The notes: generated by a model not told the origin, from the sequence alone. A stretch of 64,000 nucleotides of DNA from Aselliscus stoliczkanus (GCA_033961575.1 CM066735.1:33995501-34059500), one strand, 5' to 3'. Shown: positions 45,999 through 58,754, counted from the stretch's first letter. Translations and numbers: made by a program.

Positions 45999-46030
<32 letters not shown>
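45999..46030 (+). repeat. (TA)n microsatellite
   Basis: About 16 uninterrupted TA units. Confidence 0.93.
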
Positions 46031-46034
<4 letters not shown>

Positions 46035-46243
46035 ATTTATAAAGATGGTATATGTAGTATAACATTTAAGAATATTATGAATTGCTTAATACTGCACAAG
46101 TTTCTTTATCCACCATGGACAGCTGTTGCCAATTCCTTTGTGCATTAGCCATTACCTCACGCACCATGAATTGAACCCTAACAACAAGCAGAATTTCCAA
46201 ATAGCCCCCATACTATATTCAATGCCTTTTAGCCTCAACTTTG
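46031..46243. other. Unassigned sequence
   Basis: No gene or named repeat recognised. Confidence 0.4.
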
Positions 46244-46244
46244 G

Positions 46245-47437
46245 ATTTTATTTTATTTTATTTTTTTATTTTTTATTTTTTATATTTTATTTTATTTTTA
46301 ATTAGTTTCAGGTGTACAACACAGTGCAATAGTTATACATTTTACCCCTCAAAGTGACAACCCCCCACCCCCAATACACCACCCCACTCCCCCCCATATC
46401 ATATATATCTATTACTCTTCCTCTGACTCTCTTCCACAGTATAATCCACATCCCGTGACTATCTATATATATTCAATTACAGTAGGTATACCACCTCCAC
46501 TTTAGTAATACAGTGCAGTGATCAAACCTCTACTCCATCCATGAAATGGTCTCCCTAACAAGACCTATGATCATCTGACATTCCACAGAATATTTACAAC
46601 ATTATTAATTATATTCCCCAAACTGTTTTTCCTATCCCAGTAGCAATATTGTAGTTGCCTATTTTTGCTGTCCAATCCCTTCCCCTTCTCCCTCATCCCC
46701 ATTCCTCTCCCAATTAGCAACCCTGATTTTTCCTCTATATCTATGAGACAGTTTCTGTTTACTTTGCTCATTCATACAGTTTTTCATATTCCACATATAA
46801 GTGAGATCATATGGTATTTGTCCTTCTCTGACTGACTTATTTCACTCAACATTATAGTCTCTAGGTCCATCCATATCATTGCAAATGGCACGATTTCATT
46901 CTTCTTTATAGCAGAGTAATACTCCATTGTATAAATATACCACAGTTTCTTAATCCAGTCATCTACTGACGGGCATTTTGGTTGTTTCCAAGTCTTAGCT
47001 ATTGTAAATTGTGCTGCTATGAACATCGGGGTGCATAACTTTTTTTGAATAAGTGTCTTGGTTTTTTCAGGATAAATACCTAGGAGTGGAATTGCTGGGT
47101 CAAACGGTAGCTCTATTTCCAGTTCTTTGAGATACCTCCATACTGACTTCCATAGTGGCTGCACCAATCTGCAGTCCCACCAACAGTGCAGCAGGGTCCC
47201 CTTTTCCCCACAGCCCCGCCAGCACTTGTTGTTTGTTGATTTGTTGATGATAGCCATTCTGACTGGAGTGAGGTGGTATCTCATGGTGGTTTTTATTTGC
47301 ATTTCCCTAATGGCCAGTGAGGTTGAACTTTTTTTCATATGCCTGTTGGCCATCTGTATGTCCTCTTTAGAGAAATGTCTCTTCATATCTTCTGCCCATT
47401 TTTTAATTGGGTTGTTTGTTTTTTTTGGTGTTGAGTT
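46245..47437 (-). mobile_element. Young 5'-truncated L1 (~1.2 kb), antisense
   Basis: The minus strand carries the last ~650 bases of ORF2, the 3' UTR and an A tail patterned as TTTTA repeats on the plus strand (46245-46305). The 3' UTR is nearly identical to the young L1 at 32150. The 5' break at about 47437 falls within ORF2. I could not find a clear target duplication. Confidence 0.92.
46784..47386 (-). pseudogene. L1 ORF2 C-terminus, open frame, 5'-truncated
   Basis: 200 codons without a stop, starting at an internal methionine ([20 protein letters not shown]), cover the end of L1 ORF2p. They include the cysteine-rich motif [18 protein letters not shown], which fits C-x3-C-x7-H-x4-C at residues 55, 59, 67 and 72. 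The frame reaches the usual end (ISLICGI). L1 ORF2p supplies endonuclease and reverse transcriptase for retrotransposition. Neither catalytic domain is present here, so it cannot act alone. The lack of stops is evidence of youth. Confidence 0.92.
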
Positions 47438-47930
47438 TCATGCCAGCACTCACACACACATGCGTGCATCCCTCCAACTCCTTTCTCTAGTAATTTTTGA
47501 ATTACCAACATTACATATGCTAATCGTAAAATTCAAACAATATATAGCCCATAAAATAAAACATGAACTTCCTTTTAGTTACTCCACCCCTTTCCATAGT
47601 CCACTTTTCCAGTAACTATTGTTAACAGTTTGATATAAAACTTTCCAGATATTGTAACACATACACACATGAATGAACGAGTGCACACACACCGTTTTTA
47701 AAGATAGGAGATGATACCATATATGCTGGCCTGGAACTTGCTTTTTTTACTTTAAACAATGAATCATGGGCATCGGCCTCCTACTTTGTTGATAATGTAA
47801 AATTGGTTGAAGTGTATCCCATAAAGGATGTTTAGACTATTTCCACTTTTTCATAAATTGCAAATAATGCTGCCATGAAAAATAATTATATAACTGTTAC
47901 ATAAACTTAGCTGGTACATATGGATACAAT
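47438..47930 (-). mobile_element. Old antisense LINE 3' UTR
   Basis: TAAAATTCAAACAATATATA, then CTTTCCAGATATTGTAACAC, then CATAAATTGCAAATAATGCT resemble the antisense 3' UTR of old L1 families. It flanks the young L1 at 46.2 kb, which may have inserted next to or into it. Confidence 0.45.
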
Positions 47931-48629
47931 TGTGCCTCTTGACAATGATCTTGGTGTCCTGAACACTGCTGTACTCAGGGATCCTGTCTCATTGCCTCAG
48001 TTGCCCCAGCCTGAACACCAGGATCCTGACACTTCCTTGTAATAGAGAAGATACAGAGGTAGTGTCTGACCCAGACAGTCTCCAGGATTCTTTGTTCCCA
48101 GACAAAGTGTCTGGGAGACAAAAGTGAGAAACATAGGAAAGAACATCTTCAGTTAGCTTGGAAAACTTCCTTTGAATCCACATCTCAAACTACATACTCA
48201 TCTTCGCTACTCCCAGTCCTCCACTTTTCATGCCTGTGCATGCATGCACACATATACAGGCACACACACTTGCATGTGCATATATGAAGCCTATGGGAAG
48301 AGATTTAGCATTATTCTAAGTGTAACTGTACCATCAGAGAGTTTTAAGCAAACATTATCCAATTTACAGTTTTTTAAAAGTTCACTCTGACTGTTCTGTG
48401 AAGACTATGCTGAAGGACAAAAAGAATATTAGTAGGGTGGTAGCAGTATAAGTAAATTTGCATAGTTTTTACATAGTTTGCATGTGAGAAGGTGAATAGT
48501 GAATTGGGAAGAAGCAAACTTGTTAGAGGAATGGTCCAGAGTTGATTTTTGGACATGTTAAGCTGAGATGTTAAATAGGTATTTGGATATATTAATCTAT
48601 AGATGAGGAAATCAAGAGGTTGTGGTGAA
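47931..48629. other. Unassigned sequence
   Basis: Contains a CA-rich interrupted patch near 48240-48275. No gene or named repeat recognised. Confidence 0.4.
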
Positions 48630-48764
48630 GGCCGGCTGAGTGGCTCAGTTGGTTAAGAGCTCACTCAGGAGTGCAAGCTGAGCTCTGAGCAACAGCAGTT
48701 CAATGCCCAGCCCGAGCTGAGCTGCCAACAAGTGGCAAGATGGCTCAGCTAAAAAAAAAAAAAA
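48630..48764 (+). mobile_element. tRNA-headed SINE (type B)
   Basis: GGCCGGCTGAGTGGCTCAGT head, GAGCTGCCAACAAGTGGCAA body and A tail. A 14-bp duplication with two mismatches flanks it: AGAGGTTGTGGTGA at 48615-48628 and AGAAGTTGTGGTAA at 48765-48778. It lacks the repeated CTGCTGAG segment seen at 4.8 kb. Confidence 0.88.
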
Positions 48765-48922
48765 AGAAGTTGTGGTAATGATAAAATTTGAGAGTATGAG
48801 TATATAGATTATTTTCCAACAATGAGAGAGGGTGGAGATCAGCGATTCACAACTATGTGTTCATTAGATAAAAATAACAGTGTCCACATCCAGGTACAAA
48901 CTAATTGAATAAAAATGTCTGG

Positions 48923-49037
48923 GGCCAACTGAGTGGCGCGGTAGTTAAGCGCTGGCTTGGGAAGCCAGCGGCCCCGGTTCGGGTCCCACACATGAGGACC
49001 AGTGACACTGCCCTCAAAGAAAAAAAGGAGAAAAAAA
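48923..49037 (+). mobile_element. Short tRNA-headed SINE (type A), perfect target duplication
   Basis: GGCCAACTGAGTGGCGCGGT head, GGTTCGGGTCCCAC B-box region and an A-rich tail with G interruptions. GAATAAAAATGTCTGG occurs at 48907-48922 and again at 49038-49053 as a perfect 16-bp duplication, so the insertion is fairly young. The exact left edge is uncertain by 1-2 bases because of a G run. Confidence 0.93.
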
Positions 49038-49054
49038 GAATAAAAATGTCTGGG

Positions 49055-50317
49055 GGACTGAGGCAATGGTAAGTTAAAAAGTAAACACAACAACTTTCCA
49101 GTTGATGTACAATGAGGGCTGTGGAACACTGTTGAAGAGAGAGAAGAGAAGTAAAACCCTGGACATGTACAAAGAAAAAGATAAATGGTGAACGCACTGA
49201 GATTAAATCAACTGAAGCCTACGTCACCTAGACATTTCATCAAGAACATTTCTGCAGTGACGAAAATAACTGATCTTGAGATTACAAATGTTGACAGAGT
49301 AAAGGGATTTATAATACAAAGCTGTCATTATCATTTATACAGTACAATTCTTAGTGCAGTCTCTGTGTAGTTAAGCATGGATAATAGCTATTATCCAGAA
49401 ACCTGTGGAGTTTTTAAAGTATATTTTTGGGCTACTTTCTGTTTCCTAAAACTTCAAAGAATTTGCACTAATTAAGGAATAATTTAACACAAATTTACAA
49501 TTGAATCCATAAAGTTATTTTATTGTGGCTGTTTAATTGGTCATCAAACATTATTAGCTTAGTGTTTTTACTCTAATAGCTTTCTTAACTATTAATATTT
49601 CTTCTTGTAAATATTTGAAAAGTCTAGCTAGTTAATTTTCTGACAATTAGTGAATTGTTGAAAAAGTATTCCACATTCACATGCAAGATTACAGAAAATA
49701 ATCAGCAGTGGACTGTAAAAAAGCAAACTATATTATTTTGTATTTTTATCCTCACCTTTTCTCCTTTTCATCCTCCATTTTCTGGGCAGTACTGTGTATT
49801 TCCATGATTTCTACTATTTGATACCAATAACTACCAAATCTACAACACTCACTCGAATTGTAATCCAGTTTCACAAGAATCCCTCAGACTGCCATCTGAG
49901 CAGTTTTGTATGGAAGCCCTGCTGGCATCTTACACTCCCCATGCTGAATAAGGAGAACAGTTAGGAAGCTGTTTTAATAATCCAAATAAGGACTGAAGAA
50001 TCTGAACTAAGCCAGTGATAATGGGAAATGGAGAGAAGAAACTGGATTGGAAGTACATTTTGAACTCCATCTTTATATCTGGTAGCTGACTAGAAGCATG
50101 AGGAGGACAATAACCATGGGTGATATCCGCATTCTAGTTTAGGAGCCTGAAGAGGAGGGAAGACTTAACAAAAATGAAACTCTTAGATGACAGAACAATT
50201 TTTGAAGAGAAGGTAAATTCCATTTTAGACATAGTAATCCTGGCATTCCTAAAGGACATTGAGTCTCATATGCTTGCAGTTGGCTGTTGAGTCTGGATTT
50301 TGGAAAGTAGGTTAGAG
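49055..50317. other. Unassigned sequence
   Basis: No gene or named repeat recognised. Confidence 0.4.
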
Positions 50318-50327
50318 TTACATTTTT

Positions 50328-50505
50328 TTTTTAATTCAAGTTTATTGGGGTGACAATTGTTAGCAAAGTTACATAGTTTTCAGTTGTACAATTCTGTAAT
50401 ACATTGTTTATATATCATATTATGTGTTTACCACCCAGAGTCAGTTCTCCTTCCATCACCATATATTTGATCCCCTTTACCCTCATCTACCACCCCCCTT
50501 CCCCC
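50328..50505 (-). mobile_element. L1 3' end, antisense
   Basis: Antisense of the L1 tail class with GGGTGGTAAACACATAAT and CCCCAATAAACTTGAATT (minus-strand reading). TTACATTTTT flanks it at 50318-50327 and 50506-50515. Confidence 0.82.
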
Positions 50506-50515
50506 TTACATTTTT

Positions 50516-52330
50516 AAATTTGGTATTCAAGTACCAAATTTTGATATCTGGAGTCTGGCAAGGCACAGCTTCTCTGAGAATTTCTTAATCTTTAAAATGA
50601 GGAGATTGTGTCTAATAATCTAATAGGGTTTTATTTTTAAGTTCCAATTCTAAATTTTACTTTTCTTTATCTACTCTCTACATGTGTGTTTATGGTTGTG
50701 TGTTTTCTAATTCTCTATTATTCTCTCTGTCTGAAATCTACATTACTTTCTTCCAAACATTGATTTATTACTCAGCCTTCAAAAGTGTGCTGAATTCCCC
50801 CTTCTTAGTACTTCTGGTCAGAATCAACTAATTATCCCTCTGTATCCTGAATAATATCCTCCAAACAGTCTATTGAATAAATGGATTTAACCTGATGATA
50901 GTCATTTGGAGCAATTAGACACTTGGAATATAATACAGAATTTAGAAAAATTCTGTATAAAAAAATAAAAAAATCCATTGTGAGTCCCTATTTTTTTCCT
51001 TTATATTATTATATACTTGAACCACATGGAAATCCTGGTTAGCCGGACAACTGGCTGTTAAACAATGTGAAATGTTATGTATTGGACCTCTGACTCAGTA
51101 ACTAAATCATGTTCCAAATGCCTAGAAGACCCATATTTAAGTATGCAATTTCTTGGGTTTTTAACTTTCTCTCATATTCCAAGACAGTCTTGGGAGAGTT
51201 CAGTATATTGCAAGATGCCAGTTTTCCATATTATTTTCACACAGTCTGCTTCCATTCTGCCTAAGATATTAGATTAAGATTTTGGTATACACTGGGGCAT
51301 GGACAATATACTGTATTAATAACAAGAGAGTCTTGATTTTTAACAGTATGAAATCTGAACAAAGTAGTATATAATAAACTTACCTCAATCATGAAGTAAT
51401 TCATATGTACAGCTACATAATTTTGTGCAACATAAACATCAATTTGATATTACTTAATAGCCTCCCTCATGTAATCCCCAAACTACACCATTCCTTCCTG
51501 CTTTTCTGCCTTTACAGCAACCTTGATCCTTATATACTAGCTGTGGACAGCTCTTGTGCATTATGAATTGAATTTTAAGAAGCTTCTTAACATATTATAA
51601 AGGATTTATTAAAGGTTACTAAAAAATGGGTAGTCAGGAATGGCCACAGGACATACTGTCATATTAGATCTTTCTATTTCACATGACTCTATTCATATTT
51701 TCTGGAAAAAAACATCCTCTGAGGTTGAATACTACCTTCTTGTGATCACACAGGCCATCTTTGGAGGGGTATAAAGTCCATCAAAGTCACTTTTTAAATT
51801 TTATTGTGTCTATAAACAAAGTTTCCTTTCCTTATCATGAATTAAGTTTTTTCCTCCCAATGAAACAGAATACACTTTAAATGTCAAACTTATCTTCAGA
51901 TGGATCTTCACAGATGCTGTTTTACAAGTTACTATTCACATATCCAGAATTAGCTCTTATGAAATCAGTTCCAAGTTAAGCATTTGTTTATGTATACATA
52001 TATGTATATTAATTCCTCCTTTGTGATGAAATTAGTGTCATTAGAACTCTGCAGATGCTGATAAATTTTGATGCATTCAAATTAAGTTTTGTTATTTCTC
52101 TTTTAGCATAAATTGTTGAATAGTTTTCCACAATATATTTTATATTCACTGATTTGTTACTAACATCATTTGTTATTAAATTAGTGTGCAGTTTTTGTCA
52201 TTTCCTCATAAAGTGATCCTCTTTATGATTTTAATTTTAACTTACATTTTAATAGTGTTCTTATACATTTTATATGTAGGCAATATTAAAAAAGGGTTCA
52301 GTATTAGGTCATAAGTTTTAGCTTTTCATT
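50516..52330. other. Unassigned AT-rich DNA
   Basis: No gene or named repeat recognised. Confidence 0.4.
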
Positions 52331-52341
52331 AATATATGGAA

Positions 52342-52754
52342 TGTTTTTGTTTTGTTTTTTTAAGATTTTATTGGTGAATTGGGGGAGGGGAACAGACAAG
52401 TTGCTGTCTTTTTGTTCTTCAGTCTAGTTGCAGAGGACGTTGCTTCACTGGCCCATGTTGGTATTGTCATTGCGCTCTTCCCGGATGAGGCAGATCAGTC
52501 GCCAGCCTCTGGATGTCGCTCGCAACGGCTATTGGCAGTTCACTCTGGCTGTCTGCGACTCACTGTAGCCCATGGCAGCCCACTGCAGCAGGGGCTGCAG
52601 ACCACACTGTCGCGGGGGCACGCACAGCCCAGCTCTGGGTAGAGCTGTTGTTAGCTGTAGAGGGCAGTGTCACTGGCCCTCATATGTGGGATCCCAACTG
52701 GGGCCGCTGGCATCCCCAAACCAGCTCTTAACAAATGCGCCACTCTGCCGGCCC
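52342..52754 (-). mobile_element. Long-form SINE (~410 bp), copy 2
   Basis: Same structure as the element at 21.4 kb: type A head at the right edge and a ~290-base extension ending at AATAAAATCTTA plus an A tail on the minus strand. An 11-bp duplication (AATATATGGAA) flanks it at 52331-52341 and 52755-52765. The splice-donor-like GGTGAGT of copy 1 is not present at the matching place here (TGCGAGC). Open frames of 72-87 codons across it are shadows. Confidence 0.88.
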
Positions 52755-52765
52755 AATATATGGAA

Positions 52766-54687
52766 ATTTTGTTTTGTTTTGTTTTTTCACTCTACATTTC
52801 TCCTTCGTATTTAAATATGCACTGAAGATTATCCAGTATCTGCTGAGGGCTATGATTGTTTTTGGTCCTGGAAATATGAGATACTCATTTGAAAACACAC
52901 TCATCCCTTTCTTAGAGAACTCCCAGTATTGGTGGGGAGGCAGGCAGGAAACAAATAATAATGCAATCAATGCAAAAGGCATTCTGATGGTAGAGAAAGT
53001 AAACTACCAAGTTCACATAGACAAGGAAGCAGATAAGTAACCAGACAGTGTATTGCAGAGTTATTGATGAAGTAGTCCAGTATGAACAGCAAGGGAAAAG
53101 TATAGGGAAGGAAAGAGATATCACAGGGAGATGAATACACAAGAGGAGATTGCATGCAGACATACCAGAAGGATTGGCTCCTCAGGAAAAAAAAAAAATG
53201 TTAAGCAATTTCTGAAAGTTAGTATACCTTTTATCACTTTGAATTTTGGATACTGGTTTATAATCTAACTGAGATCTTAAAACTTGGATATTACTGAATA
53301 TTTATGTTAGTATTTTTGGAGTTTGGACAGAGTAAGTTCTGGGAATGGAAAATAAGAGTTTGTGGCAAATAAGTTTAGTATAAAAAAATACTGGTAGTCA
53401 GTGTTTGAATTATTAGTCGATTCAAGAGTCCATGATAAAAGAAGATTGAGTGTACAGTAACATATCCATCATATTATTGCCACTGCAATGTAAGTCTGAT
53501 TAAGTCATACACAATCATTTTACTATTAAAATAAGTCAAGTTTGCTGTATTATGGATGTTACTGTATGTTCATTTATTCTCATTTGTGGAAGGAAATTCA
53601 CAAATAGGCTTCCATATGTTTACTATTACAATATTTTGTTTAAAAACCTTACACTTATCATGATTATTAGTAGTAATTTAAAGATGTGAAATTATATGGC
53701 AATTTTAAACAGCAAAACATTAGAAGTCTATCTCCTTTTATTTCTTAATTTTATGTAAGTATCACATTTGGAGACTAGTTGGAGAGGAAAGGGGGAGATT
53801 CATTATGAGTGAGGACTAAGTTTACTGATTCTTGTATGTACTTGCCATTAAGAAATATATTATTTTGAATGTAACATTTAACTTGCAAAAGAAGTTTGAG
53901 TGAACTACAAAGATATATTTAGAACATTGGGTTAAAAGTGGGCAAAACATGAACACCAATGTTTGATGATATTCAAACATCAACAAAATATTTAGGATTA
54001 TGCTAAAAATATAAAATATTATATATGTATATATATGCTAGAAACATTAGAAAATATTAAATTATATTATTAATTGATTTCTAGTTCTCTAGAGGTCAAC
54101 ATAAAGAGGAAAATATAGCCCCTTTCTAAGAGTTACAGTCTCAAAGAGGTAAAAATCTCTTTTGGATTATAAAAAATTTAGTAGAAATTTCAGCTAGTAA
54201 TGCAGGAAAAGAAAGGAACAGAGGTCCACAGTTCCTTAGCATGGCCAAGTCACAGGGAAAGTTGTATATGAGTTTTTTTTTGTTTGTTTTTTTTTATCTT
54301 AAGGGTTTTGAGAAACTTACAGAAAAAAACTACATTCTTTTAGATGATAAAAATCCCCAAAATAAACCTAGAAATTTAGGCAAAACTGTATTTACATTCT
54401 TATACATTAAAAAATATATATATTAGCTATTCAGAATTTCAAATATATGTCAAATAATCAAATAACCCAGCTGTTATGGTTGAAATGGGTTCATGAAATG
54501 TGTTTAAAATATTTGGTGTGAAATATTCAGTTATATCTCTGTGTTATGAAGACATATGCCTTTCAGAAACGTTCCCTGAGAGTAATGAGTAACATAGTCA
54601 TCTTGAAATCTGCTCAAAGAGCAAGGGAGTTAGAAAGGAATATAACCTCCCTAGAAGCCATATTTTCAGGCTCAATGTGCATGGTTA
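52766..54687. other. Unassigned AT-rich DNA
   Basis: No gene or named repeat recognised. Frames of about 60-100 codons on both strands at 52.7-53.2 kb overlap and show no known domain. Confidence 0.4.
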
Positions 54688-54702
54688 AAAACTGTATAGT
54701 TT

Positions 54703-54829
54703 GGTCTGGCTGAGTGGCACAATGGTTAAAAGCTGGCTTGGGATGCCAGCGGCCCGAGTTCGGATCCCACATGAGGGGCCAGTGACACTGCCCTCTTAAA
54801 AAAAAAACACGCACAAAAGAAAACAAAAC
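54703..54829 (+). mobile_element. Short tRNA-headed SINE (type A)
   Basis: GGCTGAGTGGCACAATGGTT head and GTGACACTGCCCTC end, with a long A-rich tail containing C and G. AAAACTGTAT flanks it at about 54688 and 54830. More diverged than the copies at 57-60 kb. Confidence 0.85.
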
Positions 54830-55010
54830 AAAACTGTATGTTTCAACATTTTAGGCAAAACATGTAGACATTCTAATGACTTTCAAGATGTGAGACATAA
54901 ATCCTTGGGTGATTTACAAAGGTATTATAATCACAAGTTAAATCTCCATGGCAATGCATTTTCTCAATAAATCTATATTTTAAATATACTATTAAGTCAT
55001 TGGCTTTCTG

Positions 55011-55180
55011 GTAGATGAGGGTAAAGGGGGTCAAATATATGGTAATAGAAGAACTGATGCTGGGTGGTTGAACACACCATGTGATAAATAGCTGATGTAT
55101 TACAGAATTGTACACTTGAAACATATGTAATTTTACTAACCATTGTCACCCCATTTCAATTTAAAAATAAATAAACTTTT
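55011..55180 (+). mobile_element. L1 3' end
   Basis: GGGTAAAGGGGGTCAAATAT, then GGGTGGTTGAACACACCATG, then GAATTGTACACTTGAAACAT, ending in an A/T-rich tail: the same L1 tail class as at 27.2 and 37.8 kb, diverged. Confidence 0.82.
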
Positions 55181-55794
55181 TAATGATAGAAAGATGTTTT
55201 CACACTTGAAAAAGTTAGAAACCCATATTATATTCAAACACCTTTAAGTGTGTTCATAAAACTACTCAAGAAACCCTAATTATTATTTTTTTCCCTTCTT
55301 ACACACACTTTCATGCCCTTGATAAATAGAATTCTAAAGGAAGTAGACATGTCTGGTGCACATAGCAAAATGTAATCTTCAAAGGCAGTGCATTAATTTC
55401 TATGAATTTCACTCTTTCACTGTATCATCTCATTTCTAACGGAGATGGGGGTACAAGTAGACTATTTTCAGTCCAGTGATGACTATTTTGTTTGGAACTT
55501 TGAGGAAAATCAATTTTGTCACTTTTGAATTCTAAACAAATAATACATATGCTTCTGCAAGTCTCTTGTAGTTATTTCTCATGAGAAAGTAAAAATAACT
55601 CCAGTCAAAATCTCTAACTTCATCTACAGTCTTTCTCTGTATTAAGTGCCTGAACCATATAATTTAGAACAATTTGTTAGAGTAATTACATCATTAGCCT
55701 TTGGATATGTACACTTTTCAACTGGATATTGATTAGAACTGTGTATTGAAATGTAGTTTTCACAGACCTGAAAAATAGAATCCACATTTTATTT
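55181..55794. other. Unassigned sequence
   Basis: No gene or named repeat recognised. Confidence 0.4.
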
Positions 55795-56890
55795 TTTTAA
55801 ATGAGCTTTTTATTTCATAACAGTTTTAGATTTACAGAAAAATTGTGAACATAATACAGAGTTCCCCATATACTCTGTACCCAGTTTCCCATGTTATTAA
55901 GATCTTACAGTAGTATGGCACATTTGTTATAATTAGTGAAGCAATATATTAAAATTAACTAAAATCTGTGCTTTATTCAGATTTCCTTCATTTTTATCTA
56001 ATGTCATTTTTCTGGCATCGTATTTAGGATACATTACATTTAATGTCTCCTGAAACTGCTCTTGGCCGACAGTTTCCCAGACTTACCTTGTTTGATGACC
56101 TTGACATTTTTGAGGATTATTGTTCTGGGCTTATGTAGAATCTTCTTCTACTGAGATTTTTCTGATTTTTTTTTTTTCTCATTGTTTGACTGGGGTTATG
56201 GGTTTTTTGGGAGTAGATCCCAGAGGAAAAATACCATTGTCATCACATCTAAAAAGAGTACATACTCTCAAAATGACTTATCTCTGTTGGTGTTGACCTT
56301 TATTACTCAACTAAGGTGGGGCTTCTCAGGTTTCTCCACCGTGAAGTTGTTCTTGTTATCCATCATTCTATATTGTACTCTTTGGAAGGAAGTTACTATA
56401 TACAGTCTTAGTGAAGTGGGGAGTTGTGCTCGTTGGCCTTGGAGGGTGGACTATCTACATAAAGTATTTAGAATTCTGCATGTGAGAGTTGTCTCTTCTC
56501 TGTTGATTTCTTCGTGCTATCATTTATTTATATCAGCATAATATGGATATTTATCTTATGTTTAGGTTTATAATCTGATACTGCTTTATTTCATTGTTCA
56601 AATGATTCCAGCTTTGGCTTTAGTTCTTTTGGCTCCCATGCCCTTTTGGTATATACCCATAATTGTACTTGGTTTGTTTATTTGTTTTGTCATTTCATTG
56701 TGTTTCTCAACATTTCCTTACTTTCTGACACTACAAGTTGATCCAGCTCATCTTGTATATTTCCTTTCCCAGTACTGGAATCATCCATCTCTCCAAGGAG
56801 CTCCGCTTCCTTTTATTGGAGAATAGTATTAGAAACCAAAATATGAACACTAGGTATATTTATTGCTACTGGAGTATCATTGTTTCTAGG

Positions 56891-56892
<2 letters not shown>

Positions 56893-56947
<55 letters not shown>
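56893..56947 (+). repeat. (GT)n microsatellite
   Basis: About 27 GT units, grown within the antisense L1 3' UTR. Confidence 0.95.
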
Positions 56948-56949
<2 letters not shown>

Positions 56950-57277
56950 CACAGTTATAAATATTTCTATATGTAATCATATATATCTATATTAAGCTAA
57001 ACATGAGTTCATACTGATGTCTCCAACTCTAATCGTACTGATATCTCCATCTCTAATTCCACATGGCGTGCATCTGCTCCCCTTGCTTATCTTTAACCTC
57101 CCACTCCAACACTGAGAAACCTGGCCCTCACTATCTGCTAATCACTTATTTGTTCAATTCCAGTGTATGTGTATCTCCATATTAGAATCGTTAACCCGTG
57201 CCTCCACAGGGAACAATTTTAAGAACTAGAGCACAGTGCCTGCTTCCTGTGTTCAATATTTGTTTGCTTTCATTTGA

Positions 57278-57406
57278 TTTTTTTTTTGTTTTTTTGTTTT
57301 TTTGTTTTTTTTTTTGAGGGCAGTGTCACTGGCCCTCATATGTGGGACAGAACCGGGGCCGCTGGCATCCCAAGCCAGCGCTTAACCACCGTGCCACTCG
57401 GCCGGC
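57278..57406 (-). mobile_element. Short tRNA-headed SINE (type A), perfect 17-bp duplication
   Basis: A T-rich tail with G interruptions leads into GAGGGCAGTGTCACTGGCCC and ends at CACTCGGCCGGC. TGTTTGCTTTCATTTGA is repeated perfectly at 57261-57277 and 57407-57423. Inserted in the old L1 3' UTR. Confidence 0.95.
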
Positions 57407-58754
57407 TGTTTGCTTTCATTTGACAAACTCCACTCATTTCTAACATTATTAGGTCAGCACATTTCCTCTCATACTCTGCTGTAAGATTGTTTCATATTTT
57501 GTAATGTATGTAGATTGTATCTCTCGCATTCCATCTCGGGATTCCCTGACCTCTTAAATGATATGTTTTCATTTGCACATATTTCAAAGTTTACACTTTG
57601 TGCTGTGAAGCTCTATAGATTTTTGCAAATGTGTAGTCCAGTGTCTTCATCATTACAATGTTATATAGAATAGTTCACTGCCCTACCACTAATCATTTTA
57701 CTATTGCTATAGTTTTGCCTTTTCTAGAATGTCATATAATTTGAATCATACATAAACGAGCTGGCTTTTCAAACCAGCTTCTTTAACATGGCAATATGCA
57801 TTTAAGATTCTTCTATGCTTTTTAAAAAATGTCTTAATAATACATTTCTTTTTATTTCTGAATAGTATGTCATTATATGGATATATCACAATTTGTTTAT
57901 CCATTCATCTATTGAAGGATAGATATATCATATTGGTTCCTTTCAGTTTTTAGCAATTACAAATGAAGCTACTGTAAACATTTGTGTACAGGTTTTGTGG
58001 AAACAGAGTTCTCAGGTCAGTTGGGTAAAGAGCTACAAGTATAATTGCTGGACTGTATGGTAAGACGAATGTTACCTTTGTAACAAACTTCTTTAATAAA
58101 GTGGCTGTACTGTTTTGCATTCCCACCAGCAATGTATGAGTCCCTGTTGAGTCCCATCCTTGCCAGCATCTGGTATCAGCTTGTTGAGTGTGAGCCATTC
58201 TAATAGATTTATAGTGGTATCTCATTGTTTTAGTTTGCAATTCCCTAATGACATCTGATGGTGAGTATCTTTCATATGCTTATTTGTCATCTGTACATCC
58301 TCTTGGAGAGATATCTGTTCAGATCATTTGCCCATCTTTTATTGGGTTGGTTTTTTTCTTACTGTTAAGTTTTAGGAGTTCTTTGTATATTTTAGATACA
58401 AGTCCTTTATCTGATAGGCATTTTTCAAATATTATATTCTTGACTTTTCATTCTGTTAAAAGCCTTTTGCAGAGTAGAAGTTTAAGAATTTAATAAATCC
58501 TAACTTGCCGAGTTTCTTTTTCTTCCATGGATTGTCATTTTATTGTAGTATTTAACACTTTATTGCTGAGTGTAAAATCACCCATGTTTTCTCCTTTGTT
58601 TTTTTCCAAAGGTTTTAGTGTTTTGCATTTAAATTAGGTCTATGATTCATTTTGAATAATTTTCTTGTTAAAAGTGTAGAGTTCTGTGTATAGATTGATA
58701 TTTTACCTGTGGATGTCCAGTTCGTCCAGAAACATTAATTGAAAAGACTATCTT

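Noticed and set aside
47127..47615. 162-codon plus-strand frame with membrane-like hydrophobic runs
   Set aside because: It is the antisense of L1 ORF2, whose true frame lies on the minus strand. The same applies to 36920-37447 minus, 7806-7997 plus and 17118-17378 plus.
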